Positions 11,384 through 23,808 are shown, numbered from the stretch's first letter. The stretch is DNA of 64,000 nucleotides from Macrotis lagotis (GCF_037893015.1 NC_133658.1:59239818-59303817), one strand, 5' to 3'. A program made the numbers and translations. Notes: generated by a model from the letters alone, not told the origin.

Positions 11384-12030
11384 GTCCGCACAGCAGGGGC
11401 AGCCCCGCCCCCACAGCGGGAGCAGCCCCGCCCCCCGGCGCCCCGCCTCAGCCCGAGGGCGCTCAGGCTGGACACGCGCCAAACGGCAGTTTGTCTGCAG
11501 CGGCGACCCGTAGAGAGGCGTGGCCTTCCCAGGGGAGGCCCGTGATTGGCCCGCCGCTCCGAAGCCCCACCTTTCCTAGGGGTTCTTGCCCCTCTCGCTC
11601 CGAGCCTCGGGTTCCCCCTCCTCCCGCCCCTCCCTGGCCGTTCCGGAAATGGAATAACGGCCTCCCCGGAGCTCCGCACATGCGCCGTCCGCCGCGAGAT
11701 CACTTCCGGGGGCTGCGCTCGGCTCTCCAAGCCCTGGGCGCCGGGGTCGCCTGGGAGGCGCCGGCCGCGGCCTCGTTCCCCTGCGCGCGCGAGAAGCCGC
11801 GCGAGTCCGGGCGCCAGGGAGCCCGCGTGCGGCCGCGGCCCCGCCCCGTCCTCCCGGCGCCGGCGGCCGGGTCATGAGCCCGGCCGCATGATGTGCGCCC
11901 GCCCGCCTCGGCTGCCGCCGCCGTCCCCGCCCGCAGGCCCGGAGGAGCCGCCGCGCCGGCCCGACCCCCGCGGCTCCCGCGCAGCCCGGCCCGGGGGCCC
12001 GGGTGAGTCAGCGCCGCCCCCCGGCCCGAG
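11384..12030 (+). promoter_or_regulatory. ZDHHC7: CpG-island promoter of ZDHHC7
   Basis: This is an abrupt GC- and CpG-rich block in otherwise AT-rich DNA, with no TATA box visible. It holds several GC boxes (CCGCCCC types at about 11404-11450), an inverted CCAAT box (ATTGG at 11545-11549), a palindromic ETS site TTCCGGAA at 11641-11648, a second CTTCCGG at 11703-11709 and an NRF1-like half site CATGCGCC around 11679-11686. This is the usual architecture of a housekeeping promoter. A splice donor GTGAGT at 12003 closes the island on the right. Transcription probably starts at dispersed sites near the ETS motifs, but the exact start cannot be read from the sequence. I saw no gene running leftward from the island. 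Confidence 0.85.
11690..12002 (+). other. ZDHHC7: ZDHHC7 exon 1, noncoding (5' edge approximate)
   Basis: The right edge is set by a consensus donor (CCCGG|GTGAGT) at 12003. The left edge is a guess from the ETS sites and may lie up to about 100 bp either way. The exon is very GC-rich, so the leader is probably structured. It contains upstream AUGs at 11874 (a 5-codon frame ending TGA at 11889-11891), 11888 and 11891. The last two share a frame that stays open to the donor and continues into exon 2. The assignment to ZDHHC7 follows from position and direction, since this is the only CpG island upstream of the coding exons. Confidence 0.7.
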
Positions 12031-12505
12031 TCCTGGCCCTGGTCCTGGCCCTGGTCCTGCCCCGGGTCCTGCCCCTGGTCCTGCCCCTGGTCCTGCCCCT
12101 GGTCCTGCCCGGGGTCCTGGCCCTGGTCCTGGCCCAGGTCCTGGCCCTGGTCCTGCGCCTGGTCCTGGCCCTGGTCCTGCCCCGGGTCCTGGCCCTGGTC
12201 CTGCCCCTGGTCCTGGCCCTGGTCCTGGCCCTGGTCCTGCCCCTGGTCCTGGCCCTGGTCCTGCCCCTGGTCCTGGCCCTGGTCCTGCCCCTGGTCCTGG
12301 CCCTGGTCCTGCCCCTGGTCCTGGCCCTGGTCCTGCCCCGGGTCCTGCCCGGGGTCCTGGCCCTGGTCCTGCCCCGGGTCCTGGCCCTGGTCCTGCCCCT
12401 GGTCCTGCCCGGGGTCCTGGCCCTGGTCCTGCCCGGGGTCCTGGCCCTGGGCCTGTCCCGGGTCCTGGCCTTGGTCCTTCCCCGGGTCCTGGCCCTGGTC
12501 CTGGT
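12030..12505 (+). repeat. 12-bp-unit GC-rich minisatellite in intron 1
   Basis: About 40 tandem units of a 12-mer, GGTCCTGGCCCT, with variants GGTCCTGCCCCT, GGTCCTGCCCGG and GGTCCTGCCCCG, start about 30 bp after the exon 1 donor. The variants alternate in higher-order blocks of about 24-48 bp, as expected from unequal exchange. Because the unit is a multiple of 3 and lacks stops, it gives spurious long open frames: Pro-Gly on + frame 2, Leu-Val on + frame 3 and Gln-Asp-Gly on the minus strand. GGTCC/GGCC symmetry allows hairpins. Confidence 0.95.
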
Positions 12506-12539
12506 TCTGCTGCGCCGATTCCACCCGATTCTCCCGTCT

Positions 12540-13030
12540 ACTTGCCGCCTCCCGACCTCCCTTCCTCCCTCTTCGGCTTCCTCATCTTCCTCCTCCCTCC
12601 TCTTCCTCTTTCCCTTCTCTCCCTTCCTTTCTCTCCCTGCTCTCTCCCTCAGTTCCTTCTCTTCCTCTTTCCTCTCTGCTCCCTCATCTTCCTCCTCCCT
12701 CTTCCTCTCTCCCTTCTCTCCCCTCTCTCCCCTCCTCTCTCCCTGCTCCCTCCCTCACCTCCATCTTTTCTCTCTCTTTTTTCTGCTCCCTCATCCTCCT
12801 CCTTTTCTATCTCTCTCTGCTCCCTCTCCCCTTTTCTTCTCTCTCTTTCCTCTCTGCTCCCTCCTCTCCCTGCTCCCTTCCTCTCTCACCTCCCTTTCTC
12901 TTCCCTTAATTTCCTTTGTCTTTTAATGCTTTTAAAAGCCTAACTCTTGGAAGAGGTCCCCAGAGGAAGTCCTCTCCCTCCCTCCTTCTCTCTTTCTCTC
13001 CTCCCCCTCCCCTCCCCCCTTCTCAGTTTA
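12540..13030 (+). repeat. Polypyrimidine tract (CT-rich) in intron 1
   Basis: This is nearly continuous C/T sequence (CTCCCT, TTCCTC and TCTCTC blocks) with sparse purines, directly following the minisatellite. The complementary strand is polypurine. Such mirror-like tracts can form triplex DNA. It is simple-sequence expansion with no coding signal. Confidence 0.85.
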
Positions 13031-13450
13031 CTTTCTCTGCCTTTCTGAACGATTTGAGCTCTACACTCTGGCGCCCTGGGGCCCTTGTCCCCTGCTCCTC
13101 CCCCTTAGCTGTCTCCATTCTTGAGCCCTTCTTGATTTCCTTTAATCTCTGCCACTTTCCCTTTGGTAATTGCACGCTTTCCTTCCAGTCTTTGTATTTT
13201 TGAGATTTAAAAACCCCACTCCTTTGCCACACCGGTTGCCTAATCCCATTCTCTCTTTCATCTTCCACTTTCTTCCCCTTCCTCACAAAGCTACCATTTT
13301 TTGCTTGTTGTGTCCGGTGTGAATTGGTTATAGTGCCATGGAATTTAGGAGGGACTGGCTATTCAGGGGTTCTTAACCTTTTCTGTGTATTTTGAACTAC
13401 TTGCGCATTCTGGGGAATCTTTTGGACCCATTCTCAGAATAAGATTTTTT

Positions 13451-13610
13451 TTTAAAAAAATTTTTTAGGTTTTTTTTTTTTTTGCAAAGCGAATGGCTTG
13501 CCCAAGGCCACATAGCTAGGTAATTATTAAGTGTCTGAGATCAGATTTGAACCTCAGGTATTCCTGACTCCAGGGCCAGTGCTCTATCCATTGCACCACC
13601 CAACCACCCC
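13451..13610 (-). mobile_element. tRNA-derived SINE, minus strand
   Basis: A reversed copy flanked by the 15-bp target duplication CAGAATAAGATTTTT at 13435-13449 and 13611-13625. Confidence 0.95.
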
Positions 13611-15151
13611 CAGAATAAGATTTTTAAAAGCAAAAAATAAAATACCAATTATATCTAAATACAGTTTTTTTTTTAAAGTTCACAAACTCTTAGATTTAAG
13701 AACCTTTTTATTCAAACCTTTCTCACTTGGTGGATAAGGAAGTTGGAAATTTGGAGGGACCTAATATCTGCAGGGAGCAAGTAATAGAACTAGGATTAAC
13801 TTTTAAAACCCAACTCTTTTTGCTAAGTTTAATAAGTAAAATTCTTTTCATAGAAAATATTGTCATTTTTTCCATTTAATTTATGGTTAGGTAGTTTAAA
13901 AATTATGATACATAAGGAACAATAGATTTCTGGAGCATAACTCATTTTATGCACTCTCCAGGCAGCCTTCCCTTGGTTTCTGGTACACCTCCTGATGATT
14001 GACTTGCCCCTCAAAACCTCACATCCCTTTTTGTAATTTCTCTAATGTATTTAGCCATCTTAGACAGGCTTTATATCTGTGTTGTTAGTGTCTTTCCTTC
14101 TATTTGAGTGCTATTGAGTGCTAGTGCTGGGAAGAGCGCAATTTGTGCATAGTAATAGGGTCATAACCCCATAGATCAAAGGCTAAAAGAGATTTCAGGA
14201 CCATGTGATCCAACCACTTTCTTTTACAGTGGGGTAAACTGATGCTGAGGAAGGTTAAGAGACTTGCCTGAGGTCTAAGTGGTTGAAAAAAAATCAGGGT
14301 TGGGACTTGATACCAAGATACAGTGTTATGAAAATCAGTTGAGATAACATATGCAAAGAGGGCAGCAATCTTGTCTTATCAAAACCTTGTCCTTTCCAAC
14401 AACCAGTGCAATTTCCCAGTACCCTTTTTTTGACCTTGGATCAGTCTTCCTGTCAAGCCTGAGTTTTCCTTGAGGGTTTGGATTAGACGATTTTTAAGGT
14501 ATTTTCCAGCTCTTAACATTCTGTAACTGGGAAATCAGGTTCACCTGGAATTTTTGCATTTTTTTTCCCTGTAGTCAGGACTCTTATCACCTTAACCGTG
14601 CTATTGCTGCTCCCAAGTTCCTGAACGGGCACTCTTTCTCTAGTAGGTGGTCTACAAAATGGGTATGGGGTTCTTGTTGCCTTCTCTAGAGCCATTGGAA
14701 AGACTTGGAATGAAATGATGTTTTTTTGTTGTTGTTGTTGAATGGAGTGTAAAAAATTGCTGATACTTGTAATTTTCCATTTTTGGTTAGACTACCAAAA
14801 TGGTATTCATTTATATTTTTTATTTGCAACAAGCTTTATCTAAAGTTCTTTTGTTATAATTCTTTGCTTATAATTATTGTAAACATTCATCTAAAGTGCT
14901 TGTCCAGAATCTTAGATGCATGCCTGTCCAGAATCTTAGATGCATATTAGTAGAATCATTAAATTTTTGAACTAGGAAGTTCTAATAGATAATCAATTCC
15001 AGTCCCCCTCATGTTGCAGAGGTCATTAAAGTAATTTGCTTTGTGGTAGTCATAGAACTTGTTCTTTCCAGTACATTACAGTATTTGATCAAGATGAAGT
15101 AATCCTTGTATGACAATTTAGTGATAGTAAGGTAAATGTGAAATCACTTTG

Positions 15152-15300
15152 CTTTTTGTTTTTGTTTTTGCGAGGCGGTGGGGTTTAGTGAATTGCTCAA
15201 GGTTGCATAGCTAGGTAATAAGTGTCTGAGGCTGAATTTGAATTCAGGTCCTCCTGACTCCAGGACTGGTACTCTATCCACTGTGCCACCTGGCTGCCTT
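15152..15300 (-). mobile_element. tRNA-derived SINE, minus strand
   Basis: A somewhat diverged reversed copy flanked by the 14-bp duplication GTGAAATCACTTTG at 15138-15151 and 15301-15314. Confidence 0.95.
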
Positions 15301-15589
15301 GTGAAATCACTTTGAACTGGATTTGTAGCCCCAAAATAGTCATTAATAATTTGAGGCAAATATAGTATAGAGAGTACTAGAAGGATAGTAACATTGGATA
15401 GAAATGCCTGGATTCAAAGTTTTCTCCAAAGACTGGAATGTTGGGAATGAATCTAGTAAGCTAAAATTTAATAGGTATAACTATAAAGTCTTTTGCTAAG
15501 GATTAAAGAAAACTTTGCTAAATGTAAGATGGAGAAGGAAAGGCTGTTTATTTGAAAGGTCTTGGAATTTTAATTTACATCAGCCTCAG

Positions 15590-16090
15590 TCAATTTAGGA
15601 GATAGTGTCCAGGTCTAGGGAGGAACAAGTCTCACTGTATTTTTCCCCTGGTTAGATCACCTCTGTATTGCATTTAGTTGCAAAATTTTGGGTAGAACAT
15701 TGATAAACTGAAGAGCCTTGAAAGAAGGATGAAGAGGATAGCAAAGGGTCCTGAGGTCTTGTCTTGTCAGTTGAGGATCAGTTAAAGGAGCTAAGTGTTG
15801 AGTTGGGAGAAGAGAAAATTTAGTGGGGACATATTAGCTATCAAATATTCAAAAACATCTTATGGTGATCCATCAAATCTAGAGGACCAGGCAGACCTTG
15901 TTTTGGCAGACACTGCAGTGAAGATTGCTGGAAGGAAAAACTTATTAGAGATGTCCCAAAGTGGAGTGAGACTCTTGGGAGATGGCTGGTTCCTTCTCAA
16001 AGACTGGAAGAAATGTAATCTATTGTAGGTCATCTTATTTAGATCTGATGACCATTGATGTTTCTTCTAACAGTGAGATTAAGAGTTCGT
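15590..16090 (+). mobile_element. CR1/L3-like ancient LINE fragment, + strand
   Basis: The order of words (GTGTCCAGGTCTAGG, GAAGGATGAAGAGGATAGC, GGAGCTAAGTGTTGAGTTGGGAGAAGAG, TATTAGCTATCAAATATTC, GAAGGAAAAACTTATTAGAG, CCAAAGTGGAGTGAG) follows the 3' coding end and tail of amniote CR1/L3 elements. It is decayed. Confidence 0.55.
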
Positions 16091-16099
16091 TTGTAAAGT

Positions 16100-19000
16100 C
16101 TCACCTATAAAATGGGAATAATAATTGTAACAACAATCCTACAGGGTTTTGTGAGAATCAACTGAACTAGCCTATAAAAAGTGCTTTGTAACTTTTAAAA
16201 TGATGTAAAAATGTTAGTTGTTATTACTTGGGGACAAGGACCGACCTTGGAATATACTGGTATAAGGATATCCTGGATTGAGAAAATATCCTCTACCAAT
16301 TCAGGTTGGCAATTTAGAGTCTTAGAGAAAAGAGAACAGAGATTAAGCAGTACAACCAGGGTCATCTAGTTACTACAGATCACAGGTGGGACTGACTGGA
16401 ATCCAGGTCTTTTCAGACTGGCCCTTCATCCCCTGCAACAGGGGTTTCAAACTCAAATAGAAGAAGGAGCCACTGACCAGTACATGGAAGATCCCTGTGC
16501 ACGCCATAGTAATTCTTTTAAAATGCAATATTATCTGTTTTGTTGTATTTTTGTTTATTATTTTGTTAAATATTTCCCAATTTCATCTTAATCTAGTTCA
16601 GGCTGCACTGTTACAGACTGCATGTTTCTGGGGACCTTATTTAACTTCTGGACCACATCAGGCTACTTTACTGCTATTATTATTATTATTGTTGTTATTA
16701 TTAATGATTTCCTTGAAACCAGTGAGCTTTGTTTTTCAGTTTCTAAAATTTACTTGATTGGATAGTCTCTAATAATCAATTAGTGATCTTTAAAACAAAT
16801 TACAAAACAGGATAAAATTGGAAGTATGGTAATTTAGAACATTTTATACCTAGGGACCAGTCTTCCCTTAAAAAAGATGCCATGGAGAGCCTTTTAAAAA
16901 TGTATTTAATTTTTCTATATTCCAGACTGTCATAAAGGTAGAATGCATTCTCTTTCCTTTTTCCTTTTTTTTAAAGTTTGCAGTTCAACTTGCAGTTATT
17001 TTTCAAAGTAACAATTATGTGTGGATATCTGTAAAGTCTTATTTGATACCCCTAAGCACTCTACCTAATTTGATAGGGGAAGTGAATGTGGGTTCAGATT
17101 TCAGTTTTACCTCTTTTACCACCTCTTGACTTTGGGCAAATCCTTTAACCTTTTGTGGCCTCTGTTTCCTCATATATAAAATACCATGATCCAGTAACCC
17201 TGTGAGATTCACAAGATTAGTGAAAGTGCTATTTAAAGGCGAACTATAGTCTTTATTTTTACATATGAGGAAATGAAAAGTCAGCGACTTGCTCAAAGTT
17301 AGTGAAATAGGCAGAACTAGCATCATCTAGGTTTTAGGATTAACTAATTAGTGTTCTTACCAGACCACCATGCTTTTTTTTCCTACCCTTATTTCTCACT
17401 TCTCCAAAGTGAACCGTACATTCTAGTAACTTGGAATGCTCTTTATCTTTAAACTTGTTTTCTCTATATTTTTGCTCATGCTATTTTCTCTGCTGAAAGG
17501 ATTCAGCTCAATTATCACCTTCTCCCTGACAGATTTCCTTGGTACCAACCTACCTTGGAAAAAAGTGGCCCCTCCATTTTTGCCCCTCATATAACCACTT
17601 AACTTTGTACTAGTTACATGCCTCTTTGATAGATTGCTGAGTATTGAATATTACAACATATAATTTAGTATTCTTCAGACTGCTAGGCATAGACCCTTAC
17701 ATAGATATTCAGTACTTAAATTTGAAGAGCTGTGATATTGTGGACATTCTTTTCCACTTCTCCAGATAAAAATCTATTCATGCCTCAGTCAAATCATTAA
17801 ACATCTATTGAGCCCCTGCAGTGTGAAAGATTTTGTGCCAGCAGGTTCAGGGTATATAGAAACAAAAAAGACCAAACAAAAAAGTCTCTTCCTTCAATGA
17901 GCTTAACTTTAAATTGGATTTCAAACACATGCAAGTAGGTTCAAGGTAATTTGAAGAGGAGACTTGTGTAACCCACTATTAACTGGGGTTATTGAGAGTG
18001 TCTAAGAGCTAGCCAGTGCACTGGAGACCTTATATATTACTTTGGAGCAAGGGATGGGGAACCTGAGGTCCCTGGTGGTATTGGTCTGGCATTGCTAAGT
18101 AAATCAGTAAATCTAGGAACTTTATAGGGGTGAATTAATTTAATGTTTGACCAGATATAACTCTTGAATGATCTTATATCCAAATGGCCTTGGCAGAAAA
18201 AGGGGTCCCCACCCTTGCCTTAGAAATACCAGTGCTATATTCATATATTCAGTTGTAACTGCATTGTTCTTCCTTAATCAGCCTGCTTGTTTACTGAAAT
18301 TCAGTTAACTTGATACTTATCATTTTTTTGTACTATATATCATTCATGCAGAGTCAACCTTGATCCATGAAATAGGCATTTTATAGTTTTTTGAATATCC
18401 TTCAGAATTTACTGAACAAATGAAGCTTTTTTAGTTTTCTTTATGTCAGTTTGAAGGTATAATAAAGGGAGACATGAACCAGACTCTTCCAACAGACTTT
18501 TATAGTATTATTTTTGTTGAAGTTTTTTCAGTTTCACAGCACTAGAGACTCTCCTGGAAGGATCTAAATAAAAGTATCTTCTGAAGTCAGATAGATGGAG
18601 GTTTGTTCTCTGGCATTTGCTGTCTGGATCCCTCCATTAACATGTATATAATTGAAAGTTTAGTACATTTGGATTTAAAATCCTTGTGCTACTTATTTGA
18701 ATATGGGTGGGTGTGTTTCTCTGTAAATTTACTTCCAGCAAAATAAAAAAAACCTTATCAGGAGGATCTGTCTGGGGAAAAAAATCTAGCTTTATTATCT
18801 TGGGAACTGGTACTTGGAGAGAGATTATGACTCCAGGATGGGCAAGTACTGATAGCTTTTTTCACTTGTAAATTTAAGATTCTTTTGGATTCAATTATTG
18901 TGTTGACTGTTGTACTTGTTTTTCTTGTATGATTTGGTTGTGCCTTGAGTTTTAAGAATTAAAATAAAAATTTTGCCCTGATAATGGACCTGAAGCTTTC

Positions 19001-20648
19001 CTCTCACTAAAATATAAGTATATCCTCAGCCTCCCTAAATTTGCCTTCTCTTTGATTTACAACTAGTCCTAACGGGATCCCGGGATAATGAAGTATTTTG
19101 ATTTAAAAGCTCTTTCTTGAAGTTGATATTGATAATTTAGACTGTGGGTTAATATGTTGGCACAAAATTGAATTGGTGTGATAAATTAATATTATGCTTT
19201 CCTCTTAAACACTCTTTAGATTCTGTCATTGGACAGGAAAAGAGTGGGTTTTTTGTATAGTAGATAATTGCTATGCTTTTAAAGAACAAACTAAATATTT
19301 CATGATCGCAAATTGATGGAAAGAATGTTTAAACAACATAATTGCTGCAAATGCACTGGAGCTGATTATCTGAAAGTTATATCCTTGTTAGTCCTGGTTT
19401 CCTTCCTTAGCTTGGCTGAAATGCTGATTTCTGAGAAGAGTCTCCTGATCTTCCCCCCCCCCCCACCTCTCCACTAGCCTTGTATTTGTTGTTGTATGTG
19501 GATGGGTGGTCTCCCCTAAGAGAAAGTAAACTCCCTGAAGCCCCTGTGTGCCTAGCACAGTGATGCAGATTGAAGGTGCTTAGTCAGTACTTGGTAGTTC
19601 AATCCATCCAGAGTTAGCTCTCTTCCTGGGGTGGGGAACATACCCAAGGCCTGTGTGTGTGTGTGTGTGTGTTTTTAATAAAAACCGGTAGTCTGTGTGA
19701 ATGGTGAGGACCATACTTTAACCCAAGCTTTTGTTCAGGTCACATCCCTAGTCTTTTAAATAGATTCTGAGCTTTAAAAATGCATGTCTAATGAGTTCAG
19801 TATACCCACCTGGTGGTGCTAAAATACCTAGATCCAGGGCAGCCACTCTGGTATATAATAATAATAATAATAATCTATTAATTATACCTTGGATTTTTAT
19901 GGCACCATTACCCCAAAAGAACCTGAAGCACTTTCACCTATTAACTAATTTGTTTTAGTATTATTCTTCAGTTATATCATCTTTTTCACTGCTAAAGAAA
20001 GAAAGGATGTGAGAGAGTTTAAGTAACCTAGCCTGAAGTCATAGCTAAAAGTGGATATCCAGTTCTGGATGGAGTCCTTGACTTGCAGTCTCACTGTTCT
20101 GCTACAAGTCCTGTTTTAACAAACCAAACTAGGCATCAAAATTACCATCTTGTATTATTTATATCTCATTAGAATTGCTAGAATATCGTAAAAGATTTCA
20201 CATTTTTTGTTTTGTTTTAGGATTCATTTACATAATTTTGAGGGAATACTTGAGTAAATTGTACTCCACCCTCAGATATTCCTTACTTAGTTTGCACTGT
20301 GGAAAACTCTTGTAACAGAAACTCCATTTGAAAGAAAAAATTTAATTCCAAGAAAATTCCCTAACCTTTGGAAAAAATGTCAGATTATTAAAAAACATAT
20401 GAAGTTAATTTTATATATATTTTTATTCTTGTAATGGGACATTTTGGTTTAGTAGAATATTTAATAGGACAGGGAATGCCTGTGAATCATTGTCTTGGGG
20501 AAACTGCCTCTTCCATTCCAAATGTGCAGACTATTTTGTCTTTTTTTTTTTAAACTCCAAGAATTGTCTGAATCACTAAGAGGAGTGAAGAATTTATCCA
20601 ATGTCACAGTCAGGCATCTCCAATGCCTATTGGACATTTCAAATTGGA
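16100..20648. other. Intron 1 interior, little recognised
   Basis: It contains a TTA/TTG-rich run (16671-16704), a short (GT)n at about 19658-19672, a (TAA)n at about 19854-19875, and possible decayed repeats at 16438-16665 and 18050-18220 (words such as TTTCAAACTCAAATAG and GGGATGGGGAACCTGAGGTC resemble dispersed mammalian repeats). The rest, notably 18240-19440, looks unique. Confidence 0.45.
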
Positions 20649-20664
20649 TGTCCTATAGAATCTT

Positions 20665-20816
20665 TTTTTTTAAGGGTTTTGCAAGGCAAATGGGGTTAAG
20701 TGACTTGCCCAAGACCACACAGCTAGGTAATTATTAAGTGTCTGAGGTCAGATTTGAACTCAGGTACTCCTGATTCCACAGCTGGTGCTCTATCCACTGT
20801 ACCACCTAGCTGCCCC
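20665..20816 (-). mobile_element. tRNA-derived SINE, minus strand
   Basis: A reversed near-consensus copy flanked by the 16-bp duplication TGTCCTATAGAATCTT at 20649-20664 and 20817-20832. Confidence 0.95.
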
Positions 20817-20832
20817 TGTCCTATAGAATCTT

Positions 20833-21680
20833 AAACTTAATATTTCCAAAACTGAACTCATCTTTTCCCCTAAATTCTCCCTTCAGATTTCCCTCTCATT
20901 TGTCCAGGTACCATCATCTTAGTCACCTAAGTTTTTTACCTAGATGTCCTCAACTTTTCAGTCTTTCTTATGCACCAGTTTTTCTTGGAGTCCCTCTTCT
21001 CTCCCAACGCTGCCACCACCCTCTTAGGGGCCCTCTCACCTCAGGCCTGGTCTATCTCAAGTCTTTCCCCATCAGTCTATCCTTCCCTCATCTGTCATTC
21101 TTCATTAAAGCACAGTCTTACTACTCAGTAAACATAGGGGCCTCTTTCATCTGCAGGATCCAATTATAAAACCCTTTATTAATTGGTCAAAATGCTTCAT
21201 CTGATCTTTCCAAATTTCTTCAGCTTTTCTTCCCTTACTGTTCTTAGTAATGTAGTGCCACTGATCTCTTTTTCTCTTCTCTCACAAGATATTCTATCTT
21301 CATTTGCTACATTTTCCCTGGACATCTCCCATATCTGGAATTCTCTCCTTCCTCATCTCTTCTTTCAAGTCCAGCTAAAATCCCTCCTTTTTATTTTTTT
21401 ATTTTTTAGGTTTTTGTAAGGCAAATGGGATTAAGTGGCTTGCCCAAGGCCACACAGCTAGGTAATTATTAAGTGTCTGAGACCAGATTTGAACCCAGGT
21501 ACTCCTGACTCCAGGGCCGGTGCTTTTTCCACTGCGCCACCTAGCCACCCCAATCCCTCCTTTTATAAGAAGCCATTCCTAACCTCTTTAATGCTAGCTA
21601 GGGCCTTTCCTCTATTATCTTCAATTTGTCCTTTATCTATCTAGTAGTTTGTACATGAAACATTTTTATGTTGTCTCCCC
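20833..21680 (+). mobile_element. Ancient LINE-like fragment, + strand, split by a SINE
   Basis: Pyrimidine-rich text with the order seen in an old mammalian LINE family that also appears near 31056-32520, 47340-48285 and 57030-57600 (for example ATCTGGAATTCTCTCCTTCCTCATCTC, then CAAGTCCAGCTAAAATCCCTCC before AAGCCATTCCTAACC). The SINE at 21395-21551 splits it. I am not sure of the family name (L2/CR1 clade). Confidence 0.4.
21395..21551 (-). mobile_element. tRNA-derived SINE, minus strand
   Basis: A reversed copy (TTTTTTAGGTTTTTGTAAGGC ... GCGCCACCTAGCCACCCC). It splits AATCCCTCCTTTT, which is repeated on both sides as a 13-bp target duplication. Confidence 0.95.
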
Positions 21681-23617
21681 CAGTAACTGAGCTACTTGAG
21701 AAGCAGAGTTAAAACAACACCTTATTTTATCATGTTGGTGACTGGGTTTTTTTAAAACTCTCTTAGCCTATCCTAAGCTCTGACAAGTTCTTCCAAGCTG
21801 GGAATGCTTCAGGTAGAGTTCCAAGTTAGTGACTTTCTTCTGAGAGTCTTGCTAGTTTAGTTTGGAGAGGCACAATTATCACCAGAACTTTGTCCAAGAG
21901 ATAACGAATTTGTTTGTCATCAGCAATTCATAAAGTTGTTAACATCTGCCTGATGGGGGGGTGGTGGTGGGTGGCAGAGCTGGTACCTGCAATGATTATA
22001 TCACAAGAAAAGGGAATGCCATTTACTCTACTAAACTTTTTAAAGAGTGAAAAATAAGCAGTCTAATATTTGTGAATGAGTATGAAAAGTAGCTTATTCA
22101 GTGCATTAAAAATATATGTATTAAATGTCTATTCTGTTTTCTAGGCTAGGGTATATAAAGAAGTATAAAATACTTTAAAAAGTTCTTTTACAAATCCTTT
22201 GTGGGAGATAGTAGTTTAAACACACGTGTATATAAAGAACCTGAGTATTTTGATAACCAGACCACATCTGGAGTATTAAAATTCAGTTATTGGTGTAACA
22301 GAATGAGGACATACTTCAGTATGTCTAGATGGAGATTAGAAATGGTTAGTAATCTGAATGCCATGGGCCTTGATATTTTTGCTGTTATTTTTTTGGTAAA
22401 ATGAGTGGCAGAGTTGTTCATCTTTCTTAACTGCAAGTGAATTGGATTTACGTGAAAAATAAGCACCCTCAATCTTTCTTCTAGAGTCATCAAAGTTCAG
22501 TAGCAAGACAGAAATCAAGATCATTGACACTGACTGGGTGCAGTAGATGATCTTGGTCTTTCTGAATTAAGGTCTTTCTCAGGTCTCAGTTTGTCTGAGG
22601 CAATGCCCACTCAGGACTAATCTTTACTTCAGTTTCTTCTCTTGAAAAATGAAAGAGATTGGGCTAGTTAATTGGTAGTCAAAGATGTTTCTAGGTGAAA
22701 TATTCAGTAACTTAAATTTGAGGAAGAGTTGAAGATAATGGGGAGTTTAGTTTCAGAAAAGATATTTTAAAAATTAATATTACCATTTTTATATCACCTA
22801 CATTTCCCACTGTACCTCTTTATCTTCCCTTTTAGAGAGCCATTCCTTATAATAATGGATAAAAGGAGAAAGGGAAAAGGTTTTTTAAAAACTTAACTAC
22901 CATATCAAAATAATCTAGCCTTAATGTAGTGTTCCATACCCATGAACTTTCACTACTTCAAAAGATGGGAGAGAGGTGTCTGGATGAGAAATGGGACTTC
23001 TGCTCTAGAGGGTTAAGGACAAATAAGAGGAGACCTAATCTGTTCTTTGAGACTGTTGGTTAACCTTATCTGGATCTGGGAGGTTATTGTTTTGACAAAG
23101 AAAAAAACCTTTTCTAGTGTTTTGGTACAATAGAGGTCATTTTTTTTTTCTATCTTATTTGACATGTGAGAAGGCCAAGGTTCACAATGCCTAGTTTCAG
23201 GGCACACAGGTAGCAGGAGCTTGAACACCAGACCAAGTATTGTGGCTCCAAATTCAGAGTGCTTTTTGTTGTCACACACTGTTTTCCTTCTAGGGTCCAT
23301 AGAAACCAACGTCTCATTCTTATCAAGTGAGTCTTTTTAAGAGTTGACTTTTTGGCACAACTAAATCTCTACTATTGATAAAAATTCAGGAAGTAGATAT
23401 TAACAGTTGTGAAAGTCATATGGTGAAAGTAAATTGATCTTAATATTTGTTGTCATTGAATTTCCCATGACTTTTCAAAGAAGAATTTTTTAAAATACCA
23501 AAGTGAGGTCCAAGGAATATTAATTTGAAGTATAGGAATAAATACCAGATTTTATTGATATAGGGAACCTCCTGCTTGAGGAAACTGCCTCTAGCAATGT
23601 AGCTTAGCAGTTTTCTA

Positions 23618-23660
<43 letters not shown>
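23618..23660 (+). repeat. (CA)n microsatellite
   Basis: About 20 clean CA units directly abut the 3' (poly-T) side of a minus-strand SINE. Confidence 0.95.
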
Positions 23661-23664
<4 letters not shown>

Positions 23665-23665
<1 letters not shown>

Positions 23666-23808
23666 ATTTTTTTTTTTGCAAGGCAATGGGGTTAAGTGAC
23701 TTGCCCAATTATATAGCTAGGTAATAAATGTCCGAGGTCGGATTTGAACTCAGGTACTCCTGACTCCAGGGCTGATGCTCTCTCTGTCCACTGCGCCACC
23801 TAGCTACA
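23665..23808 (-). mobile_element. tRNA-derived SINE, minus strand
   Basis: A reversed copy starting in the poly-T after the CA repeat and ending GCGCCACCTAGCTAC. It has a small internal loss near the TTGCCCAATTATATAGC segment. Confidence 0.9.

Noticed and set aside
11700..12524. 274-codon minus-strand frame of Gln-Asp-Gly-Pro repeats
   Set aside because: It is the complement of the same minisatellite; no start context, splice signal or homologue-like segment.
12003..12926. 307-codon Leu-Val-rich frame that looks like a membrane protein
   Set aside because: Third reading of the minisatellite and the CT-rich tract; hydrophobicity is a by-product of CTG/GTC codons.
11546..12943. 465-codon open frame (Pro-Gly-rich) across the CpG island and intron 1
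   Set aside because: It runs through the exon 1 donor, the minisatellite and the pyrimidine tract. The frame is open because the repeat unit is a multiple of three with no stop, not because of selection.
23618..23660. Regular spacing suggestive of a CRISPR-like array among the many SINE copies
   Set aside because: The direct repeats are simple CA units, and the longer repeats are eukaryotic SINEs with poly-A tails and target duplications; the genome is mammalian.
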